Assembly (NCBI RefSeq): GCF_030812315.1
Contig: NZ_JAUSSM010000003.1
Coordinates: 124,001 to 188,000 of the forward strand
DNA length: 64,000 nucleotides
Source: Arthrobacter oryzae
GTDB taxonomy: Bacteria; Actinomycetota; Actinomycetes; Actinomycetales; Micrococcaceae
Direction: 5' to 3'
In this document: positions 6,540-15,492 of the stretch, one piece after another
How the letters are laid out: every line of letters starts with the position of its first letter
Numbering within the stretch: position 1 is the first letter of the stretch
Position numbers and translations under genes: made by a program
The notes under the pieces: generated by a model
Seen by the model: the letters and a program-made list of their open reading frames with translations, nothing else
Databases searched by the model: none
What the model was told of the DNA's origin: nothing

Positions 6540-9239
6540 ATGGGTTCCTTGAGCCCCGGTCCGCAGCCGGGCAGCACGGCCCACGACACCGTCGTTGTGG
6601 AGCTCAACGGGCTAACCTCCGGGTCGCTGGAGCTGGTGGGCGGCAAGGCACTGAACCTTGGCAAACTCACCGCAGCGGGCTTTCCTGTTCCGCCCGGTTT
6701 CTGCCTGACCACGGAGGCCTACCGGATGGCCGCCCCGGCGGAACTCGACGGCGTTGCCTCCCGCCTGGACGGCGCTCCGGACGCGCACGCCGGCGAGGTC
6801 CGGGACGAGCTGGCGCGGCGTGCCCGTGAGGCGGTCGCGGCGGCGCCGGTGCCGCCCGACGTCGAGGCCGCCGTCCGCCGGGCCTACGCGGCGATGGGCG
6901 ACGACGTGGCGGTGGCCGTGCGGTCATCGGCCACCGCTGAGGACCTGCCCTTTGCCAGCTTCGCGGGGCAGCAGGATTCCTTCCTGGACATCGTCGGAGC
7001 CGACGCCGTAATACAGGCCGTCCGGCGCTGCTGGGCCTCCCTCTGGACGGACCGGGCGGTGGCCTACCGCACGGCGAACGGGATCAGCCACCGAGAGGTG
7101 GGCCTCGCCGTCGTCGTTCAACAGATGGTCGACGCCGGCACGGCGGGCGTGCTGTTCACCGCCAACCCGGTGACGGGGACGCGCACGGAGACCGTCATTG
7201 ATGCCAGCCCCGGGCCGGGGCAGGCCGTGGTCTCCGGCGCAGTGAATCCCGACCACTTTGTGGTGGACACGGCATCGGCTCGAATCCTGCAGCGGCCGCC
7301 AGGCCAGGGGGCAAGCCTGGACGAGGCTCAGCTTCGGGACCTGACGTCCCTCGGTGACGAGGCCCAGCGCCTGTTTGGTGCACCCCAGGACGTTGAGTGG
7401 GTGATCGACGCCGGGGGCAAGGCCTGGCTGACCCAGTCGCGGCCCATCACCACGCTGTACCCGCTGCCGGAGGAGGAAGCGACCGGTGAGGAGGCCGGCA
7501 CTGATCCGTCTGCTGACGGCGGCACACGCCTCTACCTGTGCGGCACGCTGCTCCAGGGACTCACCCGCCCCATCACGCCGATGGGCCTCTCTGTCCTGAG
7601 CCTGATGAGGGGCAACAAGGGCCCGTGGAAGTACGTGAACCCCGGGCTGCGGATGTACGTAGACCTGACGCCGCTAGTTCGCAGCAAATCAGGCCGCCGG
7701 ACACTGCAGCGGATGCTGCCGCTGGCGGACGGAAGGTCGGCGGCCGTGTTGCCGGCGCTCCTGGAGGACCCGCGGTTCAGCATTGTCCGTGCTCCCCGAA
7801 AGGAGCGGCGCCGGAGGGGCCGCAACGGCGCTGCGGGCCCCGCGGAGACGGAAAGACGGGGCACGGACGGAACCCAGAACCTCGGCCTCGCTGCACAGTT
7901 CATCCCGGCGATGGTGCGTGCCCTGCTATGGCCGGACGCGGAACTGCGCAGGGCACGGCGCTATCAGAAGCGCCTCGAAGACCGGCTGGCACTCCCCCTT
8001 CCGGCAAGTCCGGCGAGACGGCTCCAGCACGCTGAGGATGTCCTGGCAACCACCGTTAGCGGGCTGATCCAGGCAACATTGCCGGGGCCGGCCGCCGGGT
8101 ACCTGATGCTGGCGGCCGCCCGCAGGCTGCTGCGCGGCGTTGCCAAGCCGCGGGAACTGGAGGCAGTCCTGCGGGGGCTTCCACACAACGTGACCACGAT
8201 CATGGACCTTGAGTTGTGGCACCTGGCCGTGTTCCTGGGCCGGGATCCCGAGGCACGCAGGCTTCTGATGGAACAGCGCCCCGAGGAACTGGCTGCACGC
8301 TATGACGCGGGCACCCTGCCGGCCGTTGCCCAGTCCGGGCTGCGGAAGTTCCTGTCCAAATACGGCCACCGCGCCGTGGCGGAAATCGACCTGGGGATGC
8401 CGCGGTGGGCCGAGGAGCCGGACCACCTCTTCGGCATGATCTCGAACTACCTCCGGGTGGAGGACCCCCAACAGGCCCCCGACCGCCAGTTTGCCAAGGC
8501 CGCCGATGACGCAGAGGCCCGGATCAGCGAACTGGTGGCGCGTGCCGGGACCAAAAACCGGCTGCGGGGCCGGCTGGTGGCGCTCTGCCTGCGACGCGCC
8601 CGGCAGCTGGCCGGCATGAGGGAATTTCCCAAGTTCTGCATCGTGATGGTGCTGGCCGAGATGCACCGGCAGCTCGCGGCCGTCGGCGCGGAACTGACGA
8701 AGGCCGGCACGATCGCCGCGGCTGGCGATGTGTTCTTCCTGGACTTCGATGAGCTGCGGGTGGGCCTCCGCGGCGCGGACCTGAGGGGAATCGTCGCCGG
8801 GCGCCGCCGGCTGTACGACGTCGAACTCCGGCGACGGCGGATTCCGCGCCTGCTGCTCTCGGACGGCACCGACGTCGAGGCCGCTGTCATGGCGAAGACT
8901 GCCGCACTGGCCCCGACAAACGTGGCGGACCGGCTCGCGGGGACGCCGGCCTCCGCCGGCACGGCTACCGGGAAAGTCAGGGTTGTCATGGATCCGGTGG
9001 GCGCCCGCCTGGAACCGGGGGAAATTCTGGTGGCTCCGTCGACCGATCCCGGCTGGACGCCGCTTTTCATGACGGCCGGGGCCTTGGTGATGGAGATGGG
9101 CGGAGTCATTTCCCATGGGGCGGTGGTGGCGCGCGAATATGGCATCCCCGCAGTCGTCGGTGTTCCCGATGCCACAGCGCGGCTGCGCGACGGCCAGACG
9201 GTCACGGTGGACGGGGCCGCCGGAACCGTCACTTGGTGA
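6540..9239 (+). CDS. PEP-synthase-like phosphotransferase, rifampin phosphotransferase type
   Basis: Predicted 899 residues, close to the size of rifampin phosphotransferases (about 870) and larger than typical PEP synthases. The N-terminal PPDK-type ATP-grasp domain begins V-G-G-K-A-L-N-L-G-K-L, with A-V-R-S-S-A-T-A-E-D-L and the strand Q-D-V-E-W-V-I-D. A poorly conserved middle region (about 330-800) would be the substrate domain. The C-terminal swivelling domain has G-G-V-I-S-H-G-A-V-V-A-R-E, with the phospho-histidine at about residue 859. Such enzymes move a phosphate from ATP via His to a substrate (pyruvate or rifamycin). The architecture ATP domain - variable middle - His domain at the very C-terminus, without a PEP-binding barrel, favours the Rph-type. 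Whether it inactivates rifamycins is untested. Confidence 0.8.
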   Translation: MGSLSPGPQPGSTAHDTVVVELNGLTSGSLELVGGKALNLGKLTAAGFPVPPGFCLTTEAYRMAAPAELDGVASRLDGAPDAHAGEVRDELARRAREAVAAAPVPPDVEAAVRRAYAAMGDDVAVAVRSSATAEDLPFASFAGQQDSFLDIVGADAVIQAVRRCWASLWTDRAVAYRTANGISHREVGLAVVVQQMVDAGTAGVLFTANPVTGTRTETVIDASPGPGQAVVSGAVNPDHFVVDTASARILQRPPGQGASLDEAQLRDLTSLGDEAQRLFGAPQDVEWVIDAGGKAWLTQSRPITTLYPLPEEEATGEEAGTDPSADGGTRLYLCGTLLQGLTRPITPMGLSVLSLMRGNKGPWKYVNPGLRMYVDLTPLVRSKSGRRTLQRMLPLADGRSAAVLPALLEDPRFSIVRAPRKERRRRGRNGAAGPAETERRGTDGTQNLGLAAQFIPAMVRALLWPDAELRRARRYQKRLEDRLALPLPASPARRLQHAEDVLATTVSGLIQATLPGPAAGYLMLAAARRLLRGVAKPRELEAVLRGLPHNVTTIMDLELWHLAVFLGRDPEARRLLMEQRPEELAARYDAGTLPAVAQSGLRKFLSKYGHRAVAEIDLGMPRWAEEPDHLFGMISNYLRVEDPQQAPDRQFAKAADDAEARISELVARAGTKNRLRGRLVALCLRRARQLAGMREFPKFCIVMVLAEMHRQLAAVGAELTKAGTIAAAGDVFFLDFDELRVGLRGADLRGIVAGRRRLYDVELRRRRIPRLLLSDGTDVEAAVMAKTAALAPTNVADRLAGTPASAGTATGKVRVVMDPVGARLEPGEILVAPSTDPGWTPLFMTAGALVMEMGGVISHGAVVAREYGIPAVVGVPDATARLRDGQTVTVDGAAGTVTW

Positions 9240-9372
9240 GCGTACTGCCCGTTTGTTTACGGGTTAGGCGGGCACATTTTTGCCAGGCCGGCCAGACTTA
9301 TAGTGCCGTAAGAGGACTTATACCCTTGCAAGCAGGGCCGCCGCCCCGTACGTTGGGGACAGCGGGGGACGT

Positions 9373-9405
9373 TCTCCGCACCGCGGGCCACTGTGCCTGC
9401 GGAGA
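9373..9405 (+). promoter_or_regulatory. Stem-loop in the cold-shock gene leader
   Basis: TCTCCGCA (9373-9380) pairs exactly with TGCGGAGA (9398-9405) across a 17-nt GC-rich loop, in the stretch just before the csp gene. Long structured leaders that refold in the cold are known for csp mRNAs. The structure is visible; its regulatory role is inferred. Confidence 0.4.
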
Positions 9406-9434
9406 GAATCAGAGTCACATGAAGGAATGCAGCC

Positions 9435-9638
9435 ATGGCAACAGGCACAGTTAAATGGTTCAACGCCGAAAAGGGTTTTGGCTTCATTGCCCCCGACGAC
9501 GGGTCCGCTGACGTTTTCGCCCACTATTCGGCAATCGCCAGCAGCGGATACCGCTCACTGGACGAGAACCAGAAGGTCGAATTCGATGTGACCCAGGGCC
9601 CCAAGGGCCCGCAGGCAGAGAACATCCGCCCTCTCTAA
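9435..9638 (+). CDS. Cold-shock protein (CspA family)
   Basis: A 67-residue single cold-shock domain, the standard length. It has [14 protein letters not shown] containing the RNP1 motif and V-F-A-H-Y-S as RNP2. It binds single-stranded RNA and DNA and acts as an RNA chaperone in the cytoplasm. It is monocistronic, with a 195-bp leader region and a strong terminator 47 bases downstream. Confidence 0.97.
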   Translation: MATGTVKWFNAEKGFGFIAPDDGSADVFAHYSAIASSGYRSLDENQKVEFDVTQGPKGPQAENIRPL

Positions 9639-9684
9639 AGGCTTAGGGTAAGGTTCCGGCGCCGAGCCGGACCACCCCGTACCG

Positions 9685-9726
9685 ACAACGGCCCCTCTGA
9701 ACCATATGGTTCAGAGGGGCCGTTGT
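9685..9726. terminator. Strong hairpin terminator after csp
   Basis: A perfect 21-bp palindrome centred on CCATATGG, with arms beginning ACAACGGCCCCTCTGAACCA and followed by TTGTTGTT on the plus strand. It marks the end of the orderly core-like segment; accessory DNA begins directly beyond it. Confidence 0.85.
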
Positions 9727-9971
9727 TGTTGCTCCTTGCCCGGGAGGCCTTCGCCGGCACCTCTCACGTTGCGCTGGGCAAGCTCGTCGACAATTTCGTG
9801 GGCGTCCCGCACTGACCTGGCCAGGCGGTCCAGCTTGGTCACAAGGAACGTATCGCCATCCCGGCACACCGCCATCGCTTCACGAAGGCCCGGCCGGTTC
9901 CTGTCAGTGCCGGTCAGGCCGTGATCCACGTAAATCCTTACCAGATGTACAACCGTCACCGGGCAATTCAC
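9711..9971 (-). pseudogene. Serine recombinase (resolvase) fragment, N-terminal half
   Basis: The frame reads R-I-Y-V-D-H-G-L-T-G-T-D-R-N-R-P-G-L, then L-V-T-K-L-D-R-L-A-R-S, both hallmarks of the resolvase catalytic domain. The true N-terminus with the nucleophilic serine (usually G-Y-A-R-V-S) is missing and replaced by unrelated residues. After E-L-A-Q-R-N-V homology stops and the frame runs into the csp terminator. It is therefore a relic broken at both ends, lying exactly at the border of the accessory region. Confidence 0.85.
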
Positions 9972-10048
9972 CGGACGGGTCTTACGGTGGGGCTGGCGCG
10001 CAGGGACACGTTTGGGCAGGTGGGCGGCGGGTTCGTCCGGAAGAGGAC

Positions 10049-10088
10049 CGGCTTACGGGACGATCTAAAGGCTCTGTACTGAGACCCC
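10049..10088. mobile_element. Possible terminal repeat of a Tn3-type transposon
   Basis: On the minus strand this reads GGGGTCTCAGTACAGAGCC followed by about 20 more bases. Tn3-family inverted repeats are about 38 bp and start with GGGG, and a resolvase relic lies 78 bases away on the inner side. No second end or transposase is seen, so this is a suggestion only. Confidence 0.3.
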
Positions 10089-10173
10089 TTACGCGACGCT
10101 ACGGGAGCCGCCAGATAGCGGCGAAGGTGACCGAGTGGGATAATTTGGTCATCCTTCGAATAGGGGGGCCATC

Positions 10174-11790
10174 GTGGCCGACCTTGGTGCTCTTCGACCT
10201 GGCCGCCGCTCCCGGGCATCCACGCCCCGGCTCCTGGCGGTTTTACTTGTGCTCGCACTCGGCGTGCTGTTCGCTGCACCCGCCCGAGCAGTCGACTACG
10301 GCCATGACGTCTCGTGGCCACAATGTCCGGGCGGTCTTCCGATGCCGCCGGAAGACACGGAGTTCGTGGTCGTGGGGCTGACGAATGGACTCGCGTTCAC
10401 CGAGAACCCCTGTCTGGACGGGCAGTTCCAGTGGGTGCTCGACCGAGGCGTCCGGGCTCAGGCCTACGCCATGGCTACGTTCCCCACCGCCGCGCAATAC
10501 GACACCTACGGCGACGACGGCCCCTGGCCCGCAAGCACCAGGCCGGACCGGCTGCGCAACGTCGGGTACGCGGAGGGTCGCGCGGCTCTCGCGTCTCTCG
10601 ATGAGGTGGGATGGCGACCGGAGAGAATCTGGGTCGACGTCGAGCCCCGCCCGCAACAGCCCTGGCCCAGCTCGACAGCAGCCCAGCGGCAGGAGAACCG
10701 GTACGTCATCTCCGGGCTCCTGGCCGCACTGGCGGACGCCGGGTACCCGCACGGGATCTACTCCTATATGAGCGGTTGGGAGGCCATCACCGGGTCTTGG
10801 CAGCTTCCCGACGTGCCCGTCTGGTCACCGGCAGGGCGTCTCGACTTCGCCAGTGAAGCATCCGACCTCTGTGTGAATCGCAGCTTCTCCGGTGGCACCG
10901 TCCACATCGCGCAATGGACCGACGGCACCTACGACTACGACATGACGTGCATCGGGGTCTACCAGGCCCACGTCGCGACCATCGGCTGGCAGTCGAGCGT
11001 CTCGGACGGCGCCACCGCAGGAACGACCGGCCGGTCACTGCCGATGGAGGCGTTGCGCCTGTCGGTGGCAGGAGACCGCCTGTCGGGCGACATTCTGTGG
11101 AGGGGGCATGTGCAGAACATCGGCTGGCAGCCATGGACGACGTCGGCGTCCCCGATCGGAACGACCGGGCACGGTCTGCGCCTGGAGGCGTTCGAGCTGC
11201 GGTTGACGGGGGATCTGGCCTCGCAGCAGTACAGCATCAGGTATCGCGCCCACGTGCAGAACGTCGGCTGGCAGCCGTACGGGATCGACGGAGCGACGGC
11301 CGGCACCGTCGGGCAAGGTCTGCGGGTGGAGGCCGTTACGATCGAGTTGGTTCCGAAGGTCGCACCGGCATTCACGGCCGTGTACGCCGCCCACATTCAG
11401 AACCTCGGCTGGATGGCGAACGTTTCGGATGGGACCGTCGCCGGGACCACGGGTCGGGCCCTTCGGGTCGAGGCGTTGCGCCTCAACGTGTCCAGCACGG
11501 CTTATACCGGGGACATCGAGTGGCGGGGGCATGTGCAGTCGATCGGCTGGCAGCCGTGGACATCCTCGGCCAATCCCATCGGCACGGCCGGGAAAGGGCT
11601 ACGTTTGGAAGCGTTTGAAATCAGGCTGACCGGTGAGATGGCGAACCATTACAGGATCCACTACCGCGCCCACGTGCAAGATTTGGGGTGGCAGTCATGG
11701 GTCGCCGACGGCGGAACGGCGGGCACCTCGGGTATGGGCAAACGGATCGAGGCCGTGCAGATCCTCCTCGCACCCAGAACCGGCGGCTAG
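10174..11790 (+). CDS. Secreted DUF1906 glycoside-hydrolase-like protein with six ChW repeats
   Basis: Predicted 538 residues starting on GTG behind a G-rich ribosome site. A signal peptide (R-R-S-R-A-S-T-P-R-L-L-A-V-L-L-V-L-A) ends near A-R-A about residue 38. The mature N-terminal domain, Y-G-H-D-V-S-W-P-Q-C to about residue 265, resembles the DUF1906/Rv2525c-like glycoside-hydrolase-like fold, with the V-D-V-E-P acidic motif. Six ChW repeats (hydrophobic repeats with conserved G-W) fill residues 268-535. Repeats 1-3 and 4-6 match pairwise, so a three-repeat block was duplicated. It is probably a cell-wall or extracellular carbohydrate-interacting protein. It is the first intact gene after the island border. 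Confidence 0.85.
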   Translation: MADLGALRPGRRSRASTPRLLAVLLVLALGVLFAAPARAVDYGHDVSWPQCPGGLPMPPEDTEFVVVGLTNGLAFTENPCLDGQFQWVLDRGVRAQAYAMATFPTAAQYDTYGDDGPWPASTRPDRLRNVGYAEGRAALASLDEVGWRPERIWVDVEPRPQQPWPSSTAAQRQENRYVISGLLAALADAGYPHGIYSYMSGWEAITGSWQLPDVPVWSPAGRLDFASEASDLCVNRSFSGGTVHIAQWTDGTYDYDMTCIGVYQAHVATIGWQSSVSDGATAGTTGRSLPMEALRLSVAGDRLSGDILWRGHVQNIGWQPWTTSASPIGTTGHGLRLEAFELRLTGDLASQQYSIRYRAHVQNVGWQPYGIDGATAGTVGQGLRVEAVTIELVPKVAPAFTAVYAAHIQNLGWMANVSDGTVAGTTGRALRVEALRLNVSSTAYTGDIEWRGHVQSIGWQPWTSSANPIGTAGKGLRLEAFEIRLTGEMANHYRIHYRAHVQDLGWQSWVADGGTAGTSGMGKRIEAVQILLAPRTGG

Positions 11791-11823
11791 GGATCATCCC
11801 ACCCAGGCGTGTCTACTCAGCCG

Positions 11824-12067
11824 TTACGCCACGAGGCGCCGCGTGAAGTACATGATGGCGGCCACGCTCGCGATTGCCAAGATCCACGTACCGGCTATGC
11901 CGAGCGCCGGGCCACTGGTGCATGTGCTCCTAGCGCCAGACTCGATTGTGTAGTCGATACACTCGCCTCGTTGGCCCGAAAAACGAAACGTTCACGATGA
12001 TCACGAGCAGGATCGCGACGGCCCAAGGCCACCATCGCGGTGATCGCAATCGCGGCGTTACCACCAT
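11824..12067 (-). pseudogene. Small two-helix membrane protein, frameshifted
   Basis: From ATG 12067 the frame gives M-V-V-T-P-R-L-R-S-P-R and a membrane helix W-W-P-W-A-V-A-I-L-L-V-I-I-V, then runs out. Shifted by one base at a run of five T (about 11975-11985) a second frame reads G-Q-R-G-E-C-I-D-Y-T-I-E-S-G-A, then G-T-W-I-L-A-I-A-S-V-A-A-I-M-Y-F-T-R-R to the stop at 11824. Together they make a convincing about 80-residue protein with one helix at each end and a short cysteine-containing loop. A one-base indel in the homopolymer, real or a sequencing error, explains the break. Function unknown. Confidence 0.5.
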
Positions 12068-12203
12068 GCAGTCACCTTACCGATGGGGCTACCTAATATC
12101 TGCCCCTTGGTTCGGCTCATTGGCTGCTCATTCCTTATGACATTGCTGGCAGGAGGGTGCTTTGGCTGTCTCGGTGTCTGGAATCTGTACACTCGGTCAG
12201 CCC

Positions 12204-13208
12204 TCATTGGGGGGCTGAGTCGACGATTCGGTAGTCGATGGCGGTGTGGCCGACCACTTCATTCGACCCGAAGCCGAAGGCTGCGTAGGTCATGATGGTT
12301 CGTTCACCGATGACCAGCCCGGTATCGGGGTCGATGATCATTTCTGCCCTTTGGCCGGCGCGTAGGGGTTCTGTCCGTCCGATCGCTATGCCGACTTTGC
12401 CGTCGAAGTTGGCTTCCTCGCTGGCGGTGACACCGGGGATCAGGGCCAGTGCCTTGTAGAGACCTGCCCGCAGGTCAGCAGGTATGAGTCCCATCCTCAG
12501 GATGTCGGTGATGCGGACGAAGTTGTTCTCATCCCGTGAGGCTGATCCTCCCTGGTATTGGGAGTTAAAGTGGTCGTACAGGGCCTGCCCGTCACGCGGC
12601 AGAGCGTCCAGCTCATTGTCGGTCATCAGGGTCCAGGGGCCGCCATAGAAATATCCGTCCTTTGCGCGGGTGACCTCTATTTCCATGGGCACCGGGTGCG
12701 CGTCACCCCAGTCGCGCTCGAGTACCCAGTCCTCCTCGGGGTTTCCCGGAACGTAAACGTCGATTGTCTGGACGTTCATGGTGTTTGTCATGTTTCCCGC
12801 TTGATCGACTCCGGAAACACGCCAGTTGGCGTGCGTGTGGACCAGCAGGTATTGGCCCGGGGCTGGTACGGGGTCTACAAAGGTCATGGACTGCTCCGCG
12901 ACTGCCCGCAGGACACCTGCCGCGTGCGCGCTTTGCGCCGTGATGCCTATCTGACCCACTGCCAGCGCACCGACGGTTACGGCCGCTGCCGTGAGCAAGA
13001 CCCGTCGCGTTGGGCGGGGGCGGGCCGGGGTGTCGGCTTTCAGGGAGACCAGGGAATCATTATTCTGGCGGCTTCGGAGGATGTGGCGGTGCGCATCCTT
13101 CCCGGGCCTATACCTGGCGGGATCCTCTGCCCCGGCGAGGGTTGGCAGCTCCACGAGCTGCCGGCGCAGAGCGTCACGCCTATCGGCCTGGAACTGGGCA
13201 GTATTCAT
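12204..13208 (-). CDS. CU044_5270 family protein (sigma-factor partner)
   Basis: Predicted 334 residues. The N-terminal about 70 residues are cytoplasmic, followed by one membrane segment R-R-V-L-L-T-A-A-A-V-T-V-G-A-L-A-V-G, and a large outer domain with W-V-L-E-R-D-W-G-D, Y-D-H-F and A-A-F-G-F-G-S-N. The layout matches the CU044_5270 family, which is regularly encoded with an ECF-like sigma factor in actinobacteria and probably acts as its membrane anti-sigma or sensor. Its ATG overlaps the stop of the sigma gene by 4 bases (ATGA), supporting a matched pair. Confidence 0.85.
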   Translation of the reverse strand: MNTAQFQADRRDALRRQLVELPTLAGAEDPARYRPGKDAHRHILRSRQNNDSLVSLKADTPARPRPTRRVLLTAAAVTVGALAVGQIGITAQSAHAAGVLRAVAEQSMTFVDPVPAPGQYLLVHTHANWRVSGVDQAGNMTNTMNVQTIDVYVPGNPEEDWVLERDWGDAHPVPMEIEVTRAKDGYFYGGPWTLMTDNELDALPRDGQALYDHFNSQYQGGSASRDENNFVRITDILRMGLIPADLRAGLYKALALIPGVTASEEANFDGKVGIAIGRTEPLRAGQRAEMIIDPDTGLVIGERTIMTYAAFGFGSNEVVGHTAIDYRIVDSAPQ

Positions 13209-13816
13209 GATGTTCTCCGTCCAAGAATTGCCTGAGCGTCAGGCTCTTGTTCATGCACTACTCGGTTGTACAAGGACCCGAGCCTGGATTTAGCACGGTG
13301 CAGGCGCGACTTCACGGTTCCGTCCGCGATTCCGAGGGCCGCACCGGCCTCTTTGGCTCCCAGGCCCTCGATGACGCACAAGGTCAGCACATCGCGCTCT
13401 TGTGGCTTTAGTTGCGTGAAAGCTTGCCGGAGGGCAGAGGTTTTGAAACTGGCCTCGTCTTCTTCGGCAATGTCGTCGGCAATGTCGGCCGCATCCGCGG
13501 GCGGCGGGAGTTGGCCAAGGAAGTGCCTGTAGCGGCGTTGCTGGCGAACATGGTTGCGAAGGGTGTTGTTCGTGGTGACCAAGAGCCAAGGCAGTATCGA
13601 GTCATTCACAATTCGGACATTGGCCCGCCGGCGCCACGCCTCGTAGAAGACGACGGCAGTAACATCCTCAGCCAAGTGGGGCAGACTCAGCACTTTTAAG
13701 GCGTGGCGCCACACCCGGTCATGGTGGCGATCGAAAAGCACACCGAAGGCGTCACCATCACCGTTAACAACCTGGCACCACAACACCTCGTCCGAGACAC
13801 CTGATTCTTCGCCCAT
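13205..13816 (-). CDS. ECF-type RNA polymerase sigma factor
   Basis: Predicted 203 residues. Region 2 is seen in L-F-D-R-H-H-D-R-V-W-R-H-A and A-E-D-V-T-A-V-V-F-Y-E-A-W-R-R-R; region 4 in L-T-L-C-V-I-E-G-L-G-A-K-E-A-G-A-A-L-G-I and the recognition helix G-T-V-K-S-R-L-H-R-A. It should redirect RNA polymerase to a stress regulon and be held by the overlapping CU044_5270 protein. A GAGGT lies directly before the ATG at 13816, closer than usual. The signal sensed is unknown. Confidence 0.92.
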   Translation of the reverse strand: MGEESGVSDEVLWCQVVNGDGDAFGVLFDRHHDRVWRHALKVLSLPHLAEDVTAVVFYEAWRRRANVRIVNDSILPWLLVTTNNTLRNHVRQQRRYRHFLGQLPPPADAADIADDIAEEDEASFKTSALRQAFTQLKPQERDVLTLCVIEGLGAKEAGAALGIADGTVKSRLHRAKSRLGSLYNRVVHEQEPDAQAILGRRTS

Positions 13817-13916
13817 ACCTCATAGTGTCCGGTCACCCCCACCGGTTCCATGATTCAGAGGACGAATTTCCGCCAAGGTGCTCCTGGGGCGCTCGGCAAT
13901 AACCCTGAACTGGGCA

Positions 13917-14024
13917 GCTGCCCGATGAGGGTAGATTGCCCTCGGTCCCCGCCGCGAGAGAACTTTTCGGCCCTATGCTTCGGATGCCTAGATTTCCCGC
14001 CCGGCAAAGATTCGGCTCACGATC
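13917..14024 (+). repeat. Intergenic repeat U1 (stem-loop plus 3' box)
   Basis: First copy of a family also found at 15322, 18002 and 18815. The 5' part has GCCCGAT followed by a stem GAGGG/CCCTC (13927-13931 with 13939-13943, 7-nt loop). The 3' box at 13991-14024 contains CCCGCCCGG and ATTCGGCTCACGATC. It occupies the 316-bp gap between the sigma gene and the 2H-family gene, which otherwise shows no gene. Confidence 0.6.
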
Positions 14025-14132
14025 CCAAACTGACACACGTCCTAGGCGACTGAACTCATGCCACATGAGCCGTAGGCCGTGCGCGATCTTGTTAGGCTCG
14101 GAAACAGTTGCCGCCCCACAGCTAGAGGTTCC

Positions 14133-14759
14133 ATGCCACGCTCGTTCATGTCCGGTCCGGACCAACTCTCCTCATTGGAAGGACAGCAGTACGTCGTGCT
14201 GCGTCCGTCTGCCTCCGTGATGGCTATGTATGAACGAGTACAAGCAACCGCGCAGTCCTCGCTGCCGGATGTCGTCACCTATCCCCACACGGGTCACGTG
14301 ACATTGCGCGGCTTCTCCGAGCCCGACCGCGTGGAACACCTGAAGGAGGTCATACGCGAGTGGGCCGCCGACCAGTCATTTATCGACCTGCGCCTCGACG
14401 CGATCGATAGTTTCCCGGCACCGTTCCAGATCGTGATAGCCAGACTCGAGCGAACTCCGTCGCTCGTGGAAGCGTACGCGGGGCTCACCGAAATGCTCGA
14501 CGAAACCGATTTCAACCGAATCGGCGAGCTAAGCCTTGAGGACTGGACCTTCCACATGTCGATCGCCTACTGTGGCGAGCTCCCCGACGATGACTGGGAA
14601 GTCGCTAGAACAACTCTTGAGCGCGAGCTCGCCGAGCGACCTATGGACGAAGCCTCTGAGGTCGAGTTCGTCTGGTACCAGAGCGGTGTGGAGCACCGCG
14701 AGATCATTGCCTTCGCGCGGACTAAAGCTGCGAGCAGTTCTGCAGGCGTCGTCCCGTAA
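14133..14759 (+). CDS. 2H phosphoesterase / 2'-5' RNA ligase-like protein
   Basis: Predicted 208 residues from the ATG at 14133, which has TAGAGG 5 bases upstream; a longer frame from 14079 lacks a ribosome site. Two H-x-T/S motifs characteristic of 2H phosphoesterases are present, H-V-T-L at about residue 53 and H-M-S-I at about residue 141, spaced as expected. Such enzymes act on 2'-5' linkages or cyclic phosphates of RNA or nucleotides. It is the first gene after repeat U1. Substrate unknown; the family call is firm, a role in RNA repair or phage defence is speculative. Confidence 0.8.
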   Translation: MPRSFMSGPDQLSSLEGQQYVVLRPSASVMAMYERVQATAQSSLPDVVTYPHTGHVTLRGFSEPDRVEHLKEVIREWAADQSFIDLRLDAIDSFPAPFQIVIARLERTPSLVEAYAGLTEMLDETDFNRIGELSLEDWTFHMSIAYCGELPDDDWEVARTTLERELAERPMDEASEVEFVWYQSGVEHREIIAFARTKAASSSAGVVP

Positions 14760-14839
14760 GTCGTTCGGCTCAAGATCTTCCGGGGGCCTCATGTCCTCGC
14801 GCCGATCGAACTCTTCTCACTTGCAGGGAGCCTTGGGGG

Positions 14840-15118
14840 CTAGTAGCCGCCGCCAGTGCCGTCGCTAGGGCTCGCGTTGCGATAGGTCCCGCCGTTCCGG
14901 TAGACCCTGCCACGCTGGGATTGGAACGTCCCCCTATGGGCGGGCGGCTTCTCTTTCGCCCTCCTGTTTTGGCGGACGTTTCTCCAGACGACGCAAACGG
15001 CAAGTGCAATCGGCACCGCCAGGATGCCAGCCAAGGCAATCAAGGTGTCCAAATGGATCGATCCCCGCGTTCTTTCGATTTCGGCTGACTGAGTGGGGGT
15101 CGGACTCCCGACCCCCAT
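14840..15118 (-). CDS. Small single-helix membrane protein
   Basis: 92 residues: a short polar start, one membrane helix (L-D-T-L-I-A-L-A-G-I-L-A-V-P-I-A-L-A) at about residues 23-42, then a basic, Gly/Arg/Tyr-rich tail. The helix and the basic segment after it resemble the 81-residue protein at 22797 (D-I-L-I-G-T-V-A-V-L-G-V-P-A-G-F). The two may be paralogues. No known domain. Start choice is uncertain because no clear ribosome site is visible. Confidence 0.5.
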   Translation of the reverse strand: MGVGSPTPTQSAEIERTRGSIHLDTLIALAGILAVPIALAVCVVWRNVRQNRRAKEKPPAHRGTFQSQRGRVYRNGGTYRNASPSDGTGGGY

Positions 15119-15321
15119 GCCCTGGTCAATGGCGACTGCTGGAGTGCTTTCGTTCGTAGTCTGCCACCATACGCGTGCTTAAGCTGCCAGGCCTTCGCCG
15201 TGGCCTGAAACGGAGGGCGAGAGCCCCTGCGGTGCCAACGGCAAGCACACCGCCGCACGCTTGGAGAGCGTGGATCGATGTCCGCGTTTTGATCACATGC
15301 TCTGGGTTCACAGCCTGCCGA

Positions 15322-15427
15322 GCGCCCGGTGAAGGCAGCATTCCTTCGGACCCGCCCCTTAGACAACATTCTGATCTTCAGTGTCAGAGAGTCGATTTTC
15401 CGCCCGGTCAGGGTTCGGCTGACGGCC
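15322..15427 (+). repeat. Intergenic repeat U2
   Basis: Same plan as U1. The stem is GAAGG/CCTTC (15331-15335 with 15343-15347) with the same 7-nt loop size, so the stem sequence differs from U1 but pairing is kept. The 3' box at 15394-15427 reads TTTTCCGCCCGGTCAGGG and then TTCGGCTGACGGCC. It fills most of the 374-bp gap before the next gene. Confidence 0.6.
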
Positions 15428-15492
15428 GGCCTGCGACGTAGGTCGCTGTGAATCCAAGCTGCCTTATTGCTCCCGCACGTAGGATCCTTTTC

